Shown: piece after piece, positions 23,703 to 36,400 of the stretch | Numbering within the stretch: position 1 is the stretch's first letter | How the letters are laid out: each line of letters begins with the position of its first letter | DNA from: Ectocarpus siliculosus | Taxonomy: Eukaryota; Sar; Phaeophyceae; Ectocarpales; Ectocarpaceae | Reading direction: 5' to 3' | NCBI GenBank assembly: GCA_000310025.1 | Contig: FN648435.1 | Span: 91,806 to 155,805, forward strand | Length of the DNA stretch: 64,000 nucleotides | Position numbers and translations under genes: made by a program | Notes under the pieces: model-generated | Told to the model about the DNA's origin: nothing | The model's input: only the letters and a program-made list of their open reading frames with translations | Database searches by the model: none

Positions 23703-25560
23703 TCAATATCCGTGGGTGGGTGGGACTTTTATTCGCATGCCCCACCCCTTGCCCGACCCGGTCTCAAATGCTGATCTCGAGCTACAGTGCAAATGTCGTG
23801 GCGCCCCAAGTATGGTTCGGTAGGCAATCGCAAACCATGACCCCTCCCCGAGTTTCAGCAGCTTCCACTTCCTGTGGCCGACACGACTCGGCCTTGACTG
23901 TTCCTTGTCTGTTTCGCCATGGAAACGGCCGGTTGAACAGCGAAAGAGGGTCCTGCGTGCTGCGCGCCAAAATCATTTTTTTTTTTCTTCTGTCAAGCAA
24001 TGGACTTGGTCTAATGCTGGACATCATCGTTCAATATCCGTGGAAGTTTCATTCGCATGCCCCACCCCTGCCCGACCCGGTCTCAAATGCTGATCTCGAG
24101 CTAAACAGTGCAAATCTCGTGGCGCCTTGAGTATGGTTCGGTGTGGAATCGCAAGTCATGAGCCGTCCCCGAGTTTGAGCGGCTTCCGCCTCCTGTGGCC
24201 GGCAAGAGTCGGCCTTGACTGTTCCTTGCCCGTTTCGCCATGGAAACGGCCGGTTGAACTGCGAAAAAGGGTCCTGCGTGCTGCGCGCCACATTTCGTTT
24301 TTGTTTGCGTTTGTTCTTGAGTGACCATTGTACACATGCGGCTGCTGCTGCGGTTTCTGCTGTTATGGTCGGAATATGCTGCAATGGTCGTACGGTTATC
24401 GTAGTCAGGTTTGACAACAGTCTGCTCGTTCGTATAGCGGTAGCGGTGCGCATCTATCGCGACGGCAAGCGCATTGAGATAATAGTTCGTCCGTCGTGCT
24501 TCTAGTCTACACAGACAGATAGTCGTGTTCTTCTTGTTGCCACTTCATACCAGAAAAGAAAGAAAGTCTCCACCAACTTATAGTATCTCCACAGCAGTTC
24601 GGAAACGACGACTATTATTCTTTTGTCGTGTTTGTTGTTGCCGAGCGCACATCGGATGTCGCCGTTCGTTACACGTGTTCAAGCCTGCGGTGGACCAGAG
24701 GGATGAGAGTGAGTGTCTTCTCTAGAGTTCATGCCCTTGTCTTCTCCAGTCTCACTTCCTTTGGTCTGCCTCTCTCTCTCTGTTGCATTTTCGCCGTTAG
24801 GGTCCCCAATAACATCAACGGCAATCGTTTTGCGTCTTGCTGAGTAGGAGAGGCTACCCGTGTACCCGGCTGCTGCATGTGAGGCAATGGGCACCGCCTC
24901 TTTCCGTCAAGCAATGCGCACGCCCCCCACAGTTCGCCGCACATGCAGTGCTGCGTGACAGCTTCTAGCGGTTCAGAGCGTCGACGGTGTTTTTCGCCGG
25001 TAGAGCCCCAGAACAACGCGAACCGCGACTCTTTCATTGTTTTGGGGTCCCCCACTCATCCACCACTCCATGAATTTCAGCAGTTTTCGTTGGGGGGATG
25101 TTTCTCTTGTCATGTCCGTGACATGGTGCCCCGAGCGATTATGGTTCGGTAGGGACTCGCAAACCATGACCCCTCCCCGAGTTTGAGCATCAGCTTCGGC
25201 CTCCTGTGACGGATAAGAAGACCGCAAATTTTCTCGCCATCCAAACAACAGTTGGCCAGTTGAAAAAAAGAGGGTCCGGTCCGCCGAAGATTTTGATTTT
25301 ATGTTTCCCTGCCGACAAATAACCTCGGCTACGGCAGTGCAAACCTCACGCGCCTCAAGTACGGTTCCGTAGGGAATTACAAATCACGACCCCTCCCCGA
25401 CTTTAAGTATAGCTTCCACCTCCAGCAGCGGATAAGACCGACGTCAAACCCTAGATTTGGTCTGTCTGTGTCGCCATGTCGTCGCCATCCACGAACAGCA
25501 GTTGGAGAGTCACAATAAAGAGGGTCCGCTTCGCCACCAAGAAAACAGTTTTTTTGTCGA
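23703..25560 (+). repeat. Array of diverged ~270-bp repeat units
   Basis: Two close copies lie at about 23703-23975 and 24030-24297. They share CGCATGCCCCACCCC, CCCGACCCGGTCTCAAATGC, GAGTATGGTTCGG-like and TTTCGCCATGGAAACGGCCG segments in the same order. Two more degenerate copies, at about 25117-25300 and 25335-25535, keep the ATGACCCCTCCCCGAGTTTG core and the GAGGGTCC end. Between and after them a second shared segment (GGCTGCTGCATGTGAGGCA-type) occurs near 24866 and 25828. The pattern suggests serial duplication of a larger composite unit. No coding capacity was recognised. Confidence 0.6.
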
Positions 25561-26659
25561 TTCTTCTACAGCTGGATATGATGCTACCATGTATCGGGTG
25601 TAGCTGTAGTTGAGCTTGAAGGATATAGGGTCTACGGCAGCATATTCTATGCGAAGAGTTAACGCCTTCCTCGCGTAACGATGAGCATCTCCCATGGCAA
25701 GCAGAATGGATGACGTCATCATGACGCTATTTCTTGTGACTACACGTTCAAGTTCGCCCGGGCGTTGTTGTTCTTGCCGGAGAAAGTGACTAAACTTCTA
25801 CTATACGTACCAGTCCGTGCATATATCCGGCTACTGCATGTGAGGTAGTGGGTGCTGCCCCTGCTGTTTGCTGCGGTACATGGAAAGCTTCCAGTGGGTC
25901 AGAGCGGCAAGGGGGTCTTGTTTCTTCACTTGTTTCTTGGCTCTGCTCTCCTCTACTTCTTCTTTGTTTCCTGTCGCTGGCGGTCTCTCTTTTGTGATCG
26001 CCCTTCGTTATTGCATGCAAGAAACTATGAGGATGTCAACTGGCTGAGTCCGACTGCTTCTTAGGGTCCCCCGCCCACCCACGACCCACCTGTCGGTATG
26101 TATGATTCATTCGTGGTCTCCAATATTTTCAGCAGTAGTTGTCTACTACAGGACATGCGCTACTACTACTGCGTCCATGGGTGGGTCCAACAGAAGAGCT
26201 CCGGGGACTGGTGGTCTTCTGACCTGATCGCAGAGAGAGGTTCATGCCACTACCACAATACGACTCTTATGAAATGCCCATGACGGGGAACGTGTCCTAC
26301 GCCTCTTCTCTTTTCTTTTTTCCCTCTCTCCCGTCCGGTTCTTTCGTTTCGGAGAGGAAACCTACTGTGAAAAGCGTATCCTCTGGGGTCCGCATTCATT
26401 TATTCCCGGATTCTTTCCCAGCGTGCGGAAGAGCGCGTTCTGGGTGTGGTCTCCTTTTCATTCGGGTATGACGTGCGCACTACATGTATGTAAACGAAAA
26501 AAACAGTTCAACGAGATGATTCTTGAAAGCATGGAGTCCCTCGCCACAAAAAAGTGCATGCGCATGGATGGGCGTAGTGAGATATGCCGGTCGAAGACTG
26601 ACGGTTTTTCGGGTGCGCGTGAGGTCGCCTCTAACATTCGTTTGCTCATTGTTTGCTTC

Positions 26660-26960
26660 ATTGTCCAGTCTATAGTTTCTACCTCGCATAGCGTATTGAA
26701 GCGAGCGGAAGGTCCTAGACTAGTCTGTCGTTGACTTGCGGACCCTTCTTCGGGTCCATTTTATTTTCGTATAACTTTTTGGATAAGTTAGCCTGTGACC
26801 ACGGCGGGAATCGACCGCGTCAAGTGTCAGACTATCATGTATGATAGCACGAACAGACGAAGAAGGTACAAGAAGGTGCTGGGTAGAGAGAACGGAACGA
26901 ACGGTTATTTGTAATTCATTGTGAAGACAACAGCAACGGCACTGCTGGGTTCGTCCATGG
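26660..26960 (-). repeat. Dispersed repeat R1, copy A, with tRNA-like B box
   Basis: The segment matches 52130-52395 in order: a CCTCGCATAGCG start, ACTTGCGGACCC, TAAGTTAGCCTGTGACCACGG, GAATCGACCGCGTCAAGTGT, a GGTAC...TGG.TAGAGAG segment and an A-rich end. On the minus strand GCGGTCGATTCCCGC resembles the TpsiC arm/B box of a tRNA, suggesting a tRNA-derived SINE. No convincing A box was found. Confidence 0.5.
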
Positions 26961-27599
26961 ATAGTTTTTGCAGCACTTTTTTTTTTAAGAATTTGTGTAT
27001 AAAACGACTTCTTCATGGATGGGTAATGAGAGGTTTCAATTCAACTACTACAGTAACTTACTTACTGGAGTATGGAGGGTGCTCGTCGTTCTTATGCACG
27101 GCATGTACCGGCAGTAGTAGGTGACATAATATATCGCACCATCAATATTCACAGCTAATAATGTTAGTCCACGACGACGAGGATGTGAAACGATAGGTTT
27201 GTTTCGGAAAGCTATCGGTGCCAACGCTGCCCGGCCACGATTTCTGATCGATAATTCGGGTGGCTCAGTTGTGTGTGATGGGAGCGTAGAGCAGCTCGGC
27301 CATGACGGGCCGCACGGGTAGGTAAAGACGTGTAGACGTGGTGAAAAACGTGTTGTATTCATCGGGGGCGTGCTTGAGCTCGTCATTCCATCACGGCATC
27401 AAGTCACGCATAACGCTTTAATACCCAGAACGAATCTCCATGAATCTCCACCAATCTACTACACTCCCAAGGAAAACACAAAGAAACTTCTTGTCCCTCC
27501 GTAGTTCGTCACTGCAATCCCCGCATATGTATACGCAATATACCACCCCCATGCTATGCTACGAGTATATCGAATAGCCCCCCTGCTCGTATGCATCGT

Positions 27600-27790
27600 C
27601 ATGCTCCAACAAAATATCAAAGTCCATCCTTATCATACCAGTTCATCCCAAAACAAATCAAAACCAAGACAAAATCGAAAACTCCAACACCAAAACAATA
27701 CCTCCAAAAACAATCAATCGCATACCAACTCTTCCAAATCATCAAGAAAAATCCCCGAACATTAACCTTCCAAAACACTACCATCTCCAC
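27600..27790 (+). other. A/C-rich low-complexity stretch beside the Copia fossil
   Basis: The plus strand is almost devoid of G (CAAAACAAATCAAAACC-like). It lies downstream of the RNase H end of the fossil and may be its 3' non-coding region. No LTR boundary is visible. Confidence 0.4.
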
Positions 27791-27880
27791 TTGACCCTCT
27801 CTATCTCTTGTTCAAACTCGTACATATCACTCTCTCTTCCACTCAACGGCAAAGCACGATTTGATCCCAAAACACCTCTG

Positions 27881-30800
27881 TCACTGCAAATTCATCACAA
27901 AGTCTCTGTGCAACGCAAAAGATTCCTTGCTGATAGCCTTCGTCAAGAAATCTGCATGCTGAAACTCCGACGCCACATGAGTAATCGAAATCTCCTTCCT
28001 CTCTACCAGTTCCCTGATAAAGTGATGCCGTACATCAATGTGCTTCGAGTTTGAGTTCGTGATCGGGTTGTGCGCAATCTGAATCGCTCCCTGATTATCC
28101 TCGAAGATTTGAATGCACGGCATACCTGCATCTGGCAACATAAAACGCCAAACTTGCCTCAAGAAAAGCACCTCCTTCAAGACGTCGGCAATTGCCACAT
28201 ACTCTGCTTCCGTTGTGGAAAGCGTAACGCACTTCTGCGTCCTCGAAAACCAAGTCACACACCCACCCCCACACATCACTAGTCCTCCTGAAACCGACCT
28301 ACGGTCTGCTGCCTTGCTCGCATAGTCAGCATCCACGAACACCTGCATGCTCATGCCAGTCACCACACCCCTCTCAAATGTAATCCCCATCCAACTCGTC
28401 CTACGCACGTACCCTAAAATACCAAGTGCTGCCTTCCAGTGCACCATCTTGGGAGACGCGCAATACCGCGCTACTGCTCGTACTGCATTCGCGATGTCCG
28501 GCCTGGTTTGAGTGGCCAACCACATCAGGGATCCTACCAACTCGCGGAAAGGGACATCAGCACACGCTTCGTCCTCGTCAAAGTCGGTGAGCTTCATGCT
28601 CACAGGCAAGGGCACACTCTTCCCCCACTCTACGCCGTACTCTGCAGCCAACTCTTCTGCAAACCTTTGCTGCGAGATCCTCAAAAGGCCTCTCTCTAGA
28701 TCTCTCTGGTAAAAGCACGCGGAGTACCACCTCAACTCCCCAAGGTTCTTCACGGGGACCATCTCGTTGAGGTCTCTGCCAAACTTGTCACATCTCTCCT
28801 TCTGCCCTACGGCAAAAATGTCATCCACGTGGACCACGATGATCATGATCACACATCCATCCTCCATAAATCGAAAAACACATGCATCCGCCAAACACTG
28901 CACAAATCCTAAAAGTAACAAACACCTCGTCAGGTGCGCATGCCATTGTCGTGACGCCTGCTTCAAACCGTACAGACTCTTGCATAGCTTCACGATCAGT
29001 CCAGATAACCTACCACAACCTTGCGGGAGACGCATGAAAACATCCTCTTCAAGCTCAGACTGCACAAACGCCTGCTGAATATCGAAATGACACAAGTCAA
29101 GGTTCTGCTCACATGCCAAAGCTGCCAACAAACGCACACTAGACACGGATACGGTGGGTGCAAACAATTCTCCAAAATCAATCGAAGCCCTCTGCATGTC
29201 CCCCCGCGCTACAAGTCTTGCCCTTGAATTTCGTCGGCCATCCGTACTCGTCTGCCTTACAGTTGAATACCCACTTGGCGTTGATGAAGTTTTCTACTGG
29301 TTGCTACACCGGACTAAAAGTACCTGCATCCAACAGACCGAAAAACTCCCGACCGACTGCATCATCCCACAACTCTGAATGTTGAGACCGCATGGCCTCC
29401 TTGAACGTTTTCGGCACGCGGAGGTCGCTGGCGAGGCAGTGAGGGAGGTCCGGCATCTTGTCAGGAGGGCGCTTGCCACGAAGAGTGGCTTCCACGTCCT
29501 CGCGGGTGGCGAACATTGCTGCGAACATGTGCAGGCCCCCCGGCCCTCCAGCTCCTGCGGCCCCCCCGCTCCCATGGCCTGCTAAACTCGTATCTTGCGG
29601 CGGTGGGGGAGCGGGAGGGGCGATGCTGGCGGACGGTGGCAGGTCTCGACGTCCTTGATCGACGGCCTCCCGGGTGGCGAGCGACGAGACGAGCGCATCC
29701 TTGCCCATCATCGACAGCAGCCCAAGGCGGTGTTGGAGAGCGGTGCCGCCACCTGACGGCGACGGCGGTTGCTGTTGCTCATCCATGAAGCGCACTCGGT
29801 CGCCGCGCGTACGGCCATGCACTCTGGTTTCCTTCTCGCCCAATTCTCTGACCGCTCGCTGTGAAAGCGGCGGGTGAGCGGGAGCGGCGGCGCTTGCGGG
29901 CGGGGGTGTCGGCGGTGGACGGGGCGGCGTGGCTGCGGTGGACGGCGGTGCACTCGAAGACGCCGTGGAGATCGGCGACGCGGCTCCGGACCCTGTGAAG
30001 ATCGACGGAGAAGTGGGCGGCGGCGAAGCGGTGGTCGCTGTGGGCGGGGTGTAGGTGTACGTCCGCGATGCCCATGGCGGTGGCGGTGCGGCAGCGGCTG
30101 CAGGAACGGCGGCGGCCGGCGAGGGCGCCGCGGTGACCGAAGAGCCCCCCCCGCTGGCCGGTACCGGCGCCGGCACGGCGGTGCGGCGGTTGATCCACAC
30201 GACGTTGTTGGACAGGCAGATCCTTCCGGTGTCGGCGCGGAGAACGACGGCAGTGGCGGCGGAGTGGTTGCGCGCTCCGTGCATGTAGAAGCAACGCACG
30301 GATTGGACGTCCGCCTTGCTGGCGCGCTTCACGCGCATCATCCCCTCCTGGAAAAAAGGGACGACGTTGAGCGGCGGTTTACGTCCGAGGGGCGCTGCAT
30401 ACCTGTGCTGATGCTGTCCTCCGTAGCCGCTGTGAGGTCCGTGCTGAGGCCCACCGCCCCAGCCCCCCCCACTGTAGCTCGGCTGCTGCGGCGGCGGTCC
30501 GTGAAGTTGCTGTTGCTGAGGCTGCTGTTGCTGAGACTGCTGCTGTTGGGGTTGCTGTTGCTGAGACTGCTGCTGTTGGGGCTGCTGCTGCTCCTGCTCC
30601 TTCCGACGGTCGCGCTGGGTGTAGCACTGGGCGTTGGTGTGGAACAAGCGCGGATGTAGGTAGCAGTGGTCGTTGTCGGCTCCTCTCTCACCTCCGCCTT
30701 TCTTGTTTCCTCTCACCCTGCTCCTGCTCCGACTCCGGGCGCCTCCGTCTCCGTCCTGACCCCCGCCGTTTCCACTCGACCCATTTTGGACACGTCCATC

Positions 30801-31848
30801 GCCCCGGATGCCACCGGAAGCGACGAACGCGTGCCCCGCGCCATTCTTCGGTTCCCCCTCCCGACGGCGAACCGAGTCCGCATGAGCATCTCGCACAGCC
30901 TTTTCAATTGTCTCGCGCGAGGGGGGAATCGGTGACATGGTCAGAATCTTCTTCTCTACCGAGTACTCGTCGGAAAGGTGGTATACCATGTGGGCATTGG
31001 CATCATCGTCGGAGAAAACAACACCGTGCGAGGCGAGCCTACTGCGCAAAACAGCAAATCTCCCGAAGTACTCTTGCGGGGTCTCCCCTACTTTCATCTC
31101 AAGAGCGTGATATTGAGATGACAGCCTTTCTTTTTCGGCCCTGGCATGCGGCTCGTAAATAATTGAGGAATATCTTCCAACCTCCACTAGGACTCCCATC
31201 GGCGATGATCTGGGTTAGGATTGGCATGTATGTCACTGTCGTGATCAGCAGGTTCCACGCCGTTATTGCCTTTTCTACCCGTCCACTCGAATGCACCCTA
31301 CGCATCTCCTCCATGCTCACGCCTTCTTTCCCAACTGGAATTTTTTCTTCAGTCAGTACTACGTCACGCACTCCTTCCTGGGCAAACATAGCTACCATGT
31401 TCGATCGAAAAATCAAAAACTTAGCCTGCTCATCCTCCCCTTGCTTGAAAACACCATCCCAAGGCGCTAGGCGCTTAGTCTCAGTCATTCGAACCGTCCC
31501 TGCGTTAATGGGTACTCTACCCATGTCCCCTGATGAGACGTGAAGTCGACCGGTGAGGGCGTCGGCGAGTGTGCGGGCGATTTCGTCGGTCGTCGGGTTG
31601 GCCGATGGCCGCCCCGCGTGTTGCTGGTGGCGATCCTCGTGCTCTCTTCCGGTCCGGACGTCATCTGTCCTCCGCTCCTCTGCTTCTTGCCTCGACATCT
31701 CGGCCAGTCTTGCTTCTACCCTCTGTTCGACCAAGTAGTTGATCCGGGCTTCCTCCTCTGCTAGTCGGGCGCTCACTCGATCTTGCTCGGTGTCGCTCAT
31801 CGGTGGCTGCTGCTGATCGCCGCAAAGCGATACAAGCGTGGGATTCAT
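27881..31848 (-). mobile_element. Copia (Ty1/copia) LTR-retrotransposon fossil
   Basis: On the minus strand a Copia-type polyprotein is recognisable in pieces. A gag region (about 31848-31099, continuing to ~30600) precedes a Gln/Pro-rich segment and a short match to the C-terminal part of a Copia integrase (CFYMHGARNHSAAT, near 30300). A second low-complexity stretch follows, then the reverse transcriptase and RNase H (about 29450-27881) with LDLCHFDIQQAFVQ, SLYGLKQASRQWH, VHVDDIFAVG, the RNase H segment STTEAEYVAIAD and KHIDVRHHFIREL. The order gag-(integrase)-RT-RNase H is that of Pseudoviridae. It is broken, with several breaks and incomplete domains. No matching LTR pair was found on either side, so an old, partial copy is likely. 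Confidence 0.85.
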
Positions 31849-32043
31849 GCCTGTGTTAACGAATCAGAAGTCTTCACGACATAAAGTGGTGTTTTCGGTC
31901 TGGTCTCGCCACTCGTTGTGAAACACCATTATTTGGGGGGGATATCCTTATCCTTTCGAGGGGCATGCATTGCAGCTACCGCGTCAGCGCTAATATGGCA
32001 GAAACAGCCGCACCTCCCACGTCCATGTGACCGTCCATGTGAG
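31849..32043. other. Spacer between two retroelement remnants
   Basis: About 200 bases without coding potential. Nothing recognisable, and no repeat shared with the left side of the Copia fossil. Confidence 0.35.
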
Positions 32044-33187
32044 TCATAGCTGTTGAGGCTCTACATGAAAGCGCCTGTGCATGTGTTCCAATCGGTTCGC
32101 CTGTTGGATCCTGAAACCTTTGTTTTCAAGAACATCACTGTTTGTGAGTGCTCGCGGTGGCACCAAGGGAGGGCTGCCGACTCGGTGTAGCAGTGGTGTG
32201 GTCCAACAAGCCCACACAAGCTGGTTTGTGTTCAGAGATGTTGACACCTTGTTGGCAACTGACGAACAAACGAGGTTTCTTACTACTCTGGGTAACAGTC
32301 CGGTACGATAGTTGCGCTGGTGTCGGCATTCAGTCCTGTGTCGGCATTCAGTCCTATAGCATGGCCATTGGACCTCTTCGAACTCGTAGGACAGGCCAAG
32401 CAAGGCTGTTTCGTCGTCGAAATTACCCTTGCAGAAGGCTTCATATGCCAAGTGGTTGGCGATGGCTGCGATAAGTCGATGTGTGCCTTTGCCAAGACCA
32501 CCATACGTTGAAAAAACAGCAGAAAGGAGGGTAGATCTAGACGGGTTGAAAGTTCCCGCATGGTGAGCTGCCTTACTTTCAGCTCGATCTTCGAGGGAGA
32601 ATCCTGGCTTTTGGATCGACTTGTCGATGCTTCGACTTGCGGATGGGTTGACGGTTGTTACGGCTTCAAGAATGGACTTGGTGCAGAGTTCCTCTTCTTC
32701 ATGTCCTGTGTGTAATCCTGGGGGGGTCACCAAATCAATCTTGTAGAGCCCTTTTCCCCTACCAGTGCCTGTGGTAAATGGGGAAGAGTCTTCTACGGCG
32801 ATTGGCATGTTGCATTCACGTAATGTCTTCAACATCACGCGAACCATCCTGTTATGCAGGGAGGTTGAGGCACCGGACTTCTTGCCGACCAGGAAGTGGG
32901 GTCGGCTCAACCGTTCCTTGCACGGCGACAATACACCTGCACCGCAAAGTCTGCCTGTGTCACAGTCAATTCGATCGTGACTCCCCGGCACACGACCGAT
33001 TGACACTCGATACAAGTCAGGCAGCGTTCGTTCACCTGCCGACAGTCCTTGCGTGGTCAGCCACGACAAAACTCCTTTGCCTTTCACTTCCTCCAAGCGG
33101 ACCAACACCCTCTTCCTTGATGTTTCCTGTGATCCGACCCGTTCGAAGTCTTTCTCCACCATATGGCGCACTGCCGCAGGAAGAGGT
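32044..33187 (-). mobile_element. Retroelement-like coding remnant, possible nuclease fold
   Basis: A long minus-strand frame lies directly beside, and is interrupted by, the young Copia element. Parts of it (KIDLVTPPG, then ILEAVTTVNPSAS, then AESKAAHHAG, then LSAVFSTYGGLGKGTHRLIA) follow the spacing of the small C-terminal domain that accompanies reverse transcriptases in many algal and plant elements. There, D...(T/V)V.P......E..K could form a PD-(D/E)XK-type nuclease core. This is inference from pattern alone; no reverse transcriptase domain is present in the visible piece. It is treated as a broken fossil older than the Copia insertion. Confidence 0.4.
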
Positions 33188-33452
33188 TGTTTGAGTGTTT
33201 GCGGCCTACGCCACTTATTTATCGAGTGAGACTGTTTCGGTGATGTATTAACTTCACGAGAGGTAGGCGACCGTCCTTCACACGGACGAAAGAGGGAGTG
33301 CTCCACACAGAGCAGCTCCAACGCTCCAATAGCAAGGAGGGGCCCCGTGACATATCACGGTGCCCCCTACTAAACGGCAATCTTACCAATCTGCGTGACA
33401 CCAAATCATACAGCACGTGTATCCAACACCAATGTTCGCAGACTCTCGAACA
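33188..33452 (-). repeat. 3' LTR of the young Copia element
   Basis: A 265-bp TG...CA repeat, about 98% identical to 37406-37670. It is preceded by the left target-site copy GAGGT. The element reads on the minus strand, so this is its 3' LTR. Confidence 0.95.
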
Positions 33453-36400
33453 CCCTCCCTGGTTCTTCACGCGAGTGACTAATCATTAATGGAGCAAGAA
33501 CGCCCCTGGATACATCAGAAATAGCAACATGGTAATATGTGGAGGGGAAACCCGGCGTCCGGGCAAAACCCCTCGAAAGAAACCCTAACACCACAAAGAA
33601 AAACCGTCGCTATCACAGCGGATCACAACGGCCGCACTTATCAGAAAATCCAATGCAAGTTCTAAAAAACAGCTACAGCTTCTCCGGCAAATTCATCAAC
33701 TTGCGCCGGTGGTACTGCAGACTGGCCCTGCTAAGGGCCTTGGTTAGGAGGTCCGCGTGTTGCTCCGTTGTCGGAACGAACTTGACCGAAATATCCCCCG
33801 ACCTAAACAATCCGCGGATAAAATGAATCCTCACGTCGATGTGTTTCGTGCGGCCTGAGCTGAGGGGGTTCTGCACCAACGCTGTGGCCCCCTGGTTGTC
33901 CTCATGGACCTGGGTGCTGCTACCACTGGTCTCTGGGGCAACAAACGAAAGCACAGCACGCACAAACAACGCTTCCTTGACGCCCTCCCCGGCAGCAATG
34001 TACTCGGCTTCCGTCGAAGACAAAGACACGATGCTCTGTGTCTTGCTACCATGGCTGACTACGGTACCTCCAACCGTTGCTGCCAACCCTGACACCGAAC
34101 GCCTATCCTCCGTGTCGGCGTAGCTAGCGTCTACGTACACGGCAAGCCCTAACCCCGATCCCCGTTGGTAGGTGATGCCGAGGTCCCTCGTCTGTTTTAG
34201 GTAGCCGAGGATCTTCTGTATCGCGTCCCAGTGCCTCTTCGCCGGGGCGTGGGCGTGGCGCGCTACCGCACGCACGGCGAACGATACGTCTGGACGCGAG
34301 AACGTCGACACCCACATCATGCTGCCGATGGCCTCCCTCACCGGCCACATCCCTCCCTTCTCATCATCTCGCTTCGGTCCTATGGGGGATTCACTTAGCT
34401 CGTGGGACGCCAGAGCCGTCTCGAAGGCGTCTGGCGGGTTGAGCATGAGGTCCACCGCGCCCAGCAGGAAGTCCTCCGCTTCTTGGCTCGTAGCGTGGGC
34501 CTCCTCGGCGCGCTCGAACAGCAACTCTCGCACCACCCTCGCCTCTAGCCCCTCCGCCACGTGGAGGACCGCCGAGAGCACCCAGCGGGTGAACTCCTCC
34601 GTGCTGCTGACGGGCAGGCTCGCCACCGAGGCGAGCAGATCTTCGGCACTTGTCGGCGACGGGGGCGACTCGTACCTCGGGTTTCTGCGGGGGTTCTCTC
34701 TGGTGCGGCGGCTGTTGAGTTCCGCCGGCTTGTCGAAGCGGGCGAGCCGCCGGGCCTCTGGCCCGCGGAGCGCCAGGAGATCCGTCTCGCTGTCGCTGTC
34801 GCTATCACTGCCGCTGCCGCTGCCGCTGCCGCTGTTGAAGCCGCTGTCGCTGCCGCTGCCTCCGCTACCGCGGCTGCTGCTGCTGCGGCGGTCGTCCTCG
34901 CCGCCGCCCACATCGGCCATGCCGGTCGACGTGGTAGATGGGGCGACGCTCGCGCCTTCCCTCCTCGAGGGGGCGCCATCGCCAGCGTCGCCTGCGCCCG
35001 ACTCCTGGGGCACGGCCGGCGGCGCCCCCGGCGCTGCGCGCGCGGGCGGCCCCGCGGGCCCCGGGGCTGCCGTCATGCCAAGGTTGAAGCCTGGTCCTCC
35101 ATCCACAGGTTCTCCCTCCGCCCTCCCTCCACCTTGGCTCGACGCGCCCTCCCCAACCTCGTCCTCCTCAGTCGCGAATTCTTCTTCCTCCTCTGCGATG
35201 GGAGGCAGCGATGCTCGGGTCGACGTCTTGTTGGGGATGGGCTTGGATAGCCCCTTCGCCGTCGAGCACCCCAGGCACTCCCGGAGCTCGCCCACCAGCG
35301 TCGTACCCTGCTGCTTCGCCGTGGTCCTCAGCAGCACCTCGTGGGAGGGCCGTGCGCGCAGTGGAAGTCGTTGATATCACCGGGGGTGTTGGGCGCTTTC
35401 GCGCTACCAGGAGCAATTGCGGCATAGGCTTGTTCAGAGTGTTTGCGGAAACCGTTCTGAACGTACAGGTTACCGCATCGGGGGAAGTACACCGACTTCC
35501 CCCCCCTTCTCTCCAATTTCAACTCGTGTTTATTGAGGGTTTTGTTTTCGAACCCGTCGTCGAAGAGGGAAGTGAGAGATACTAGGTTGTAATCTAGTCG
35601 GGGAACGTGTGCAACCCGTTTCAACAACAGGTCGGTTGTACCGTCGCGCGAGCTAAGGGTTACCGTCACATCGCCATACCCTACAATAGGGAAGGTTTCT
35701 CCTGCGGCGACGCGCACACGTCGATCACACTCTTCGTAACGAACGAACCCATCTGAGTTCGCGAACATGTGGGTGGTAGCGCCGGTATCGGCAACATACC
35801 TCCCCCGCCTAGCCTGCTCTACACCCCCTCGACCAACGACTCTGTGACACTCGCCTGAAATGTCACCGACCACCAGCGCCTCTTCTGCCACGTCCCGTGC
35901 TGTGGCGTCCGCAGACGCCCGCCGGCACTTCCATGACGAGCTCTGCTTCCTCGGTCGGGCACTTGCTCTTGTCATGCCCGTAGGCCTTGCATGTCTCACA
36001 TCGCACGGGCTTGCTCTCGGGGCAGTTGGCCACCTGGTGGCCCTTCTTGCCGCACCGGAAACAGCGACCGCGCATGCTACCCGCATCATCGTCGCCGCCT
36101 CCGCCGCCGCCACCAGCCTTCGCGCCGCCCCCTCTCCCCTTCTGGTTGCCGCCGCCGCCGCCGCCGCCGCCCTTGCGGCGGCCGTTGTTGCCGCGGCCCG
36201 GCGCTCCTCCCCCGCCGCTACCATCGCTCGCGATGAGAGCATGCCTCGCCCTACGCTGGCCCTTCGGAGCCTTCCTCCCCTCCGGGAGGCTCGCGTGCAC
36301 CGTGCTCACGATCCTGACGATCTCGGCTCTATCCAGCGCCGTCGCTGTCTCCAACAGGAACTTCGCTTGTTGGTACTCGGGTGGGAGGGAACCAACGAAG

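Noticed and set aside
27200-32043. LTR pair for the older Copia fossil
   Set aside because: I compared the sequences on both sides by eye and found no shared direct repeat, so no LTR is claimed.
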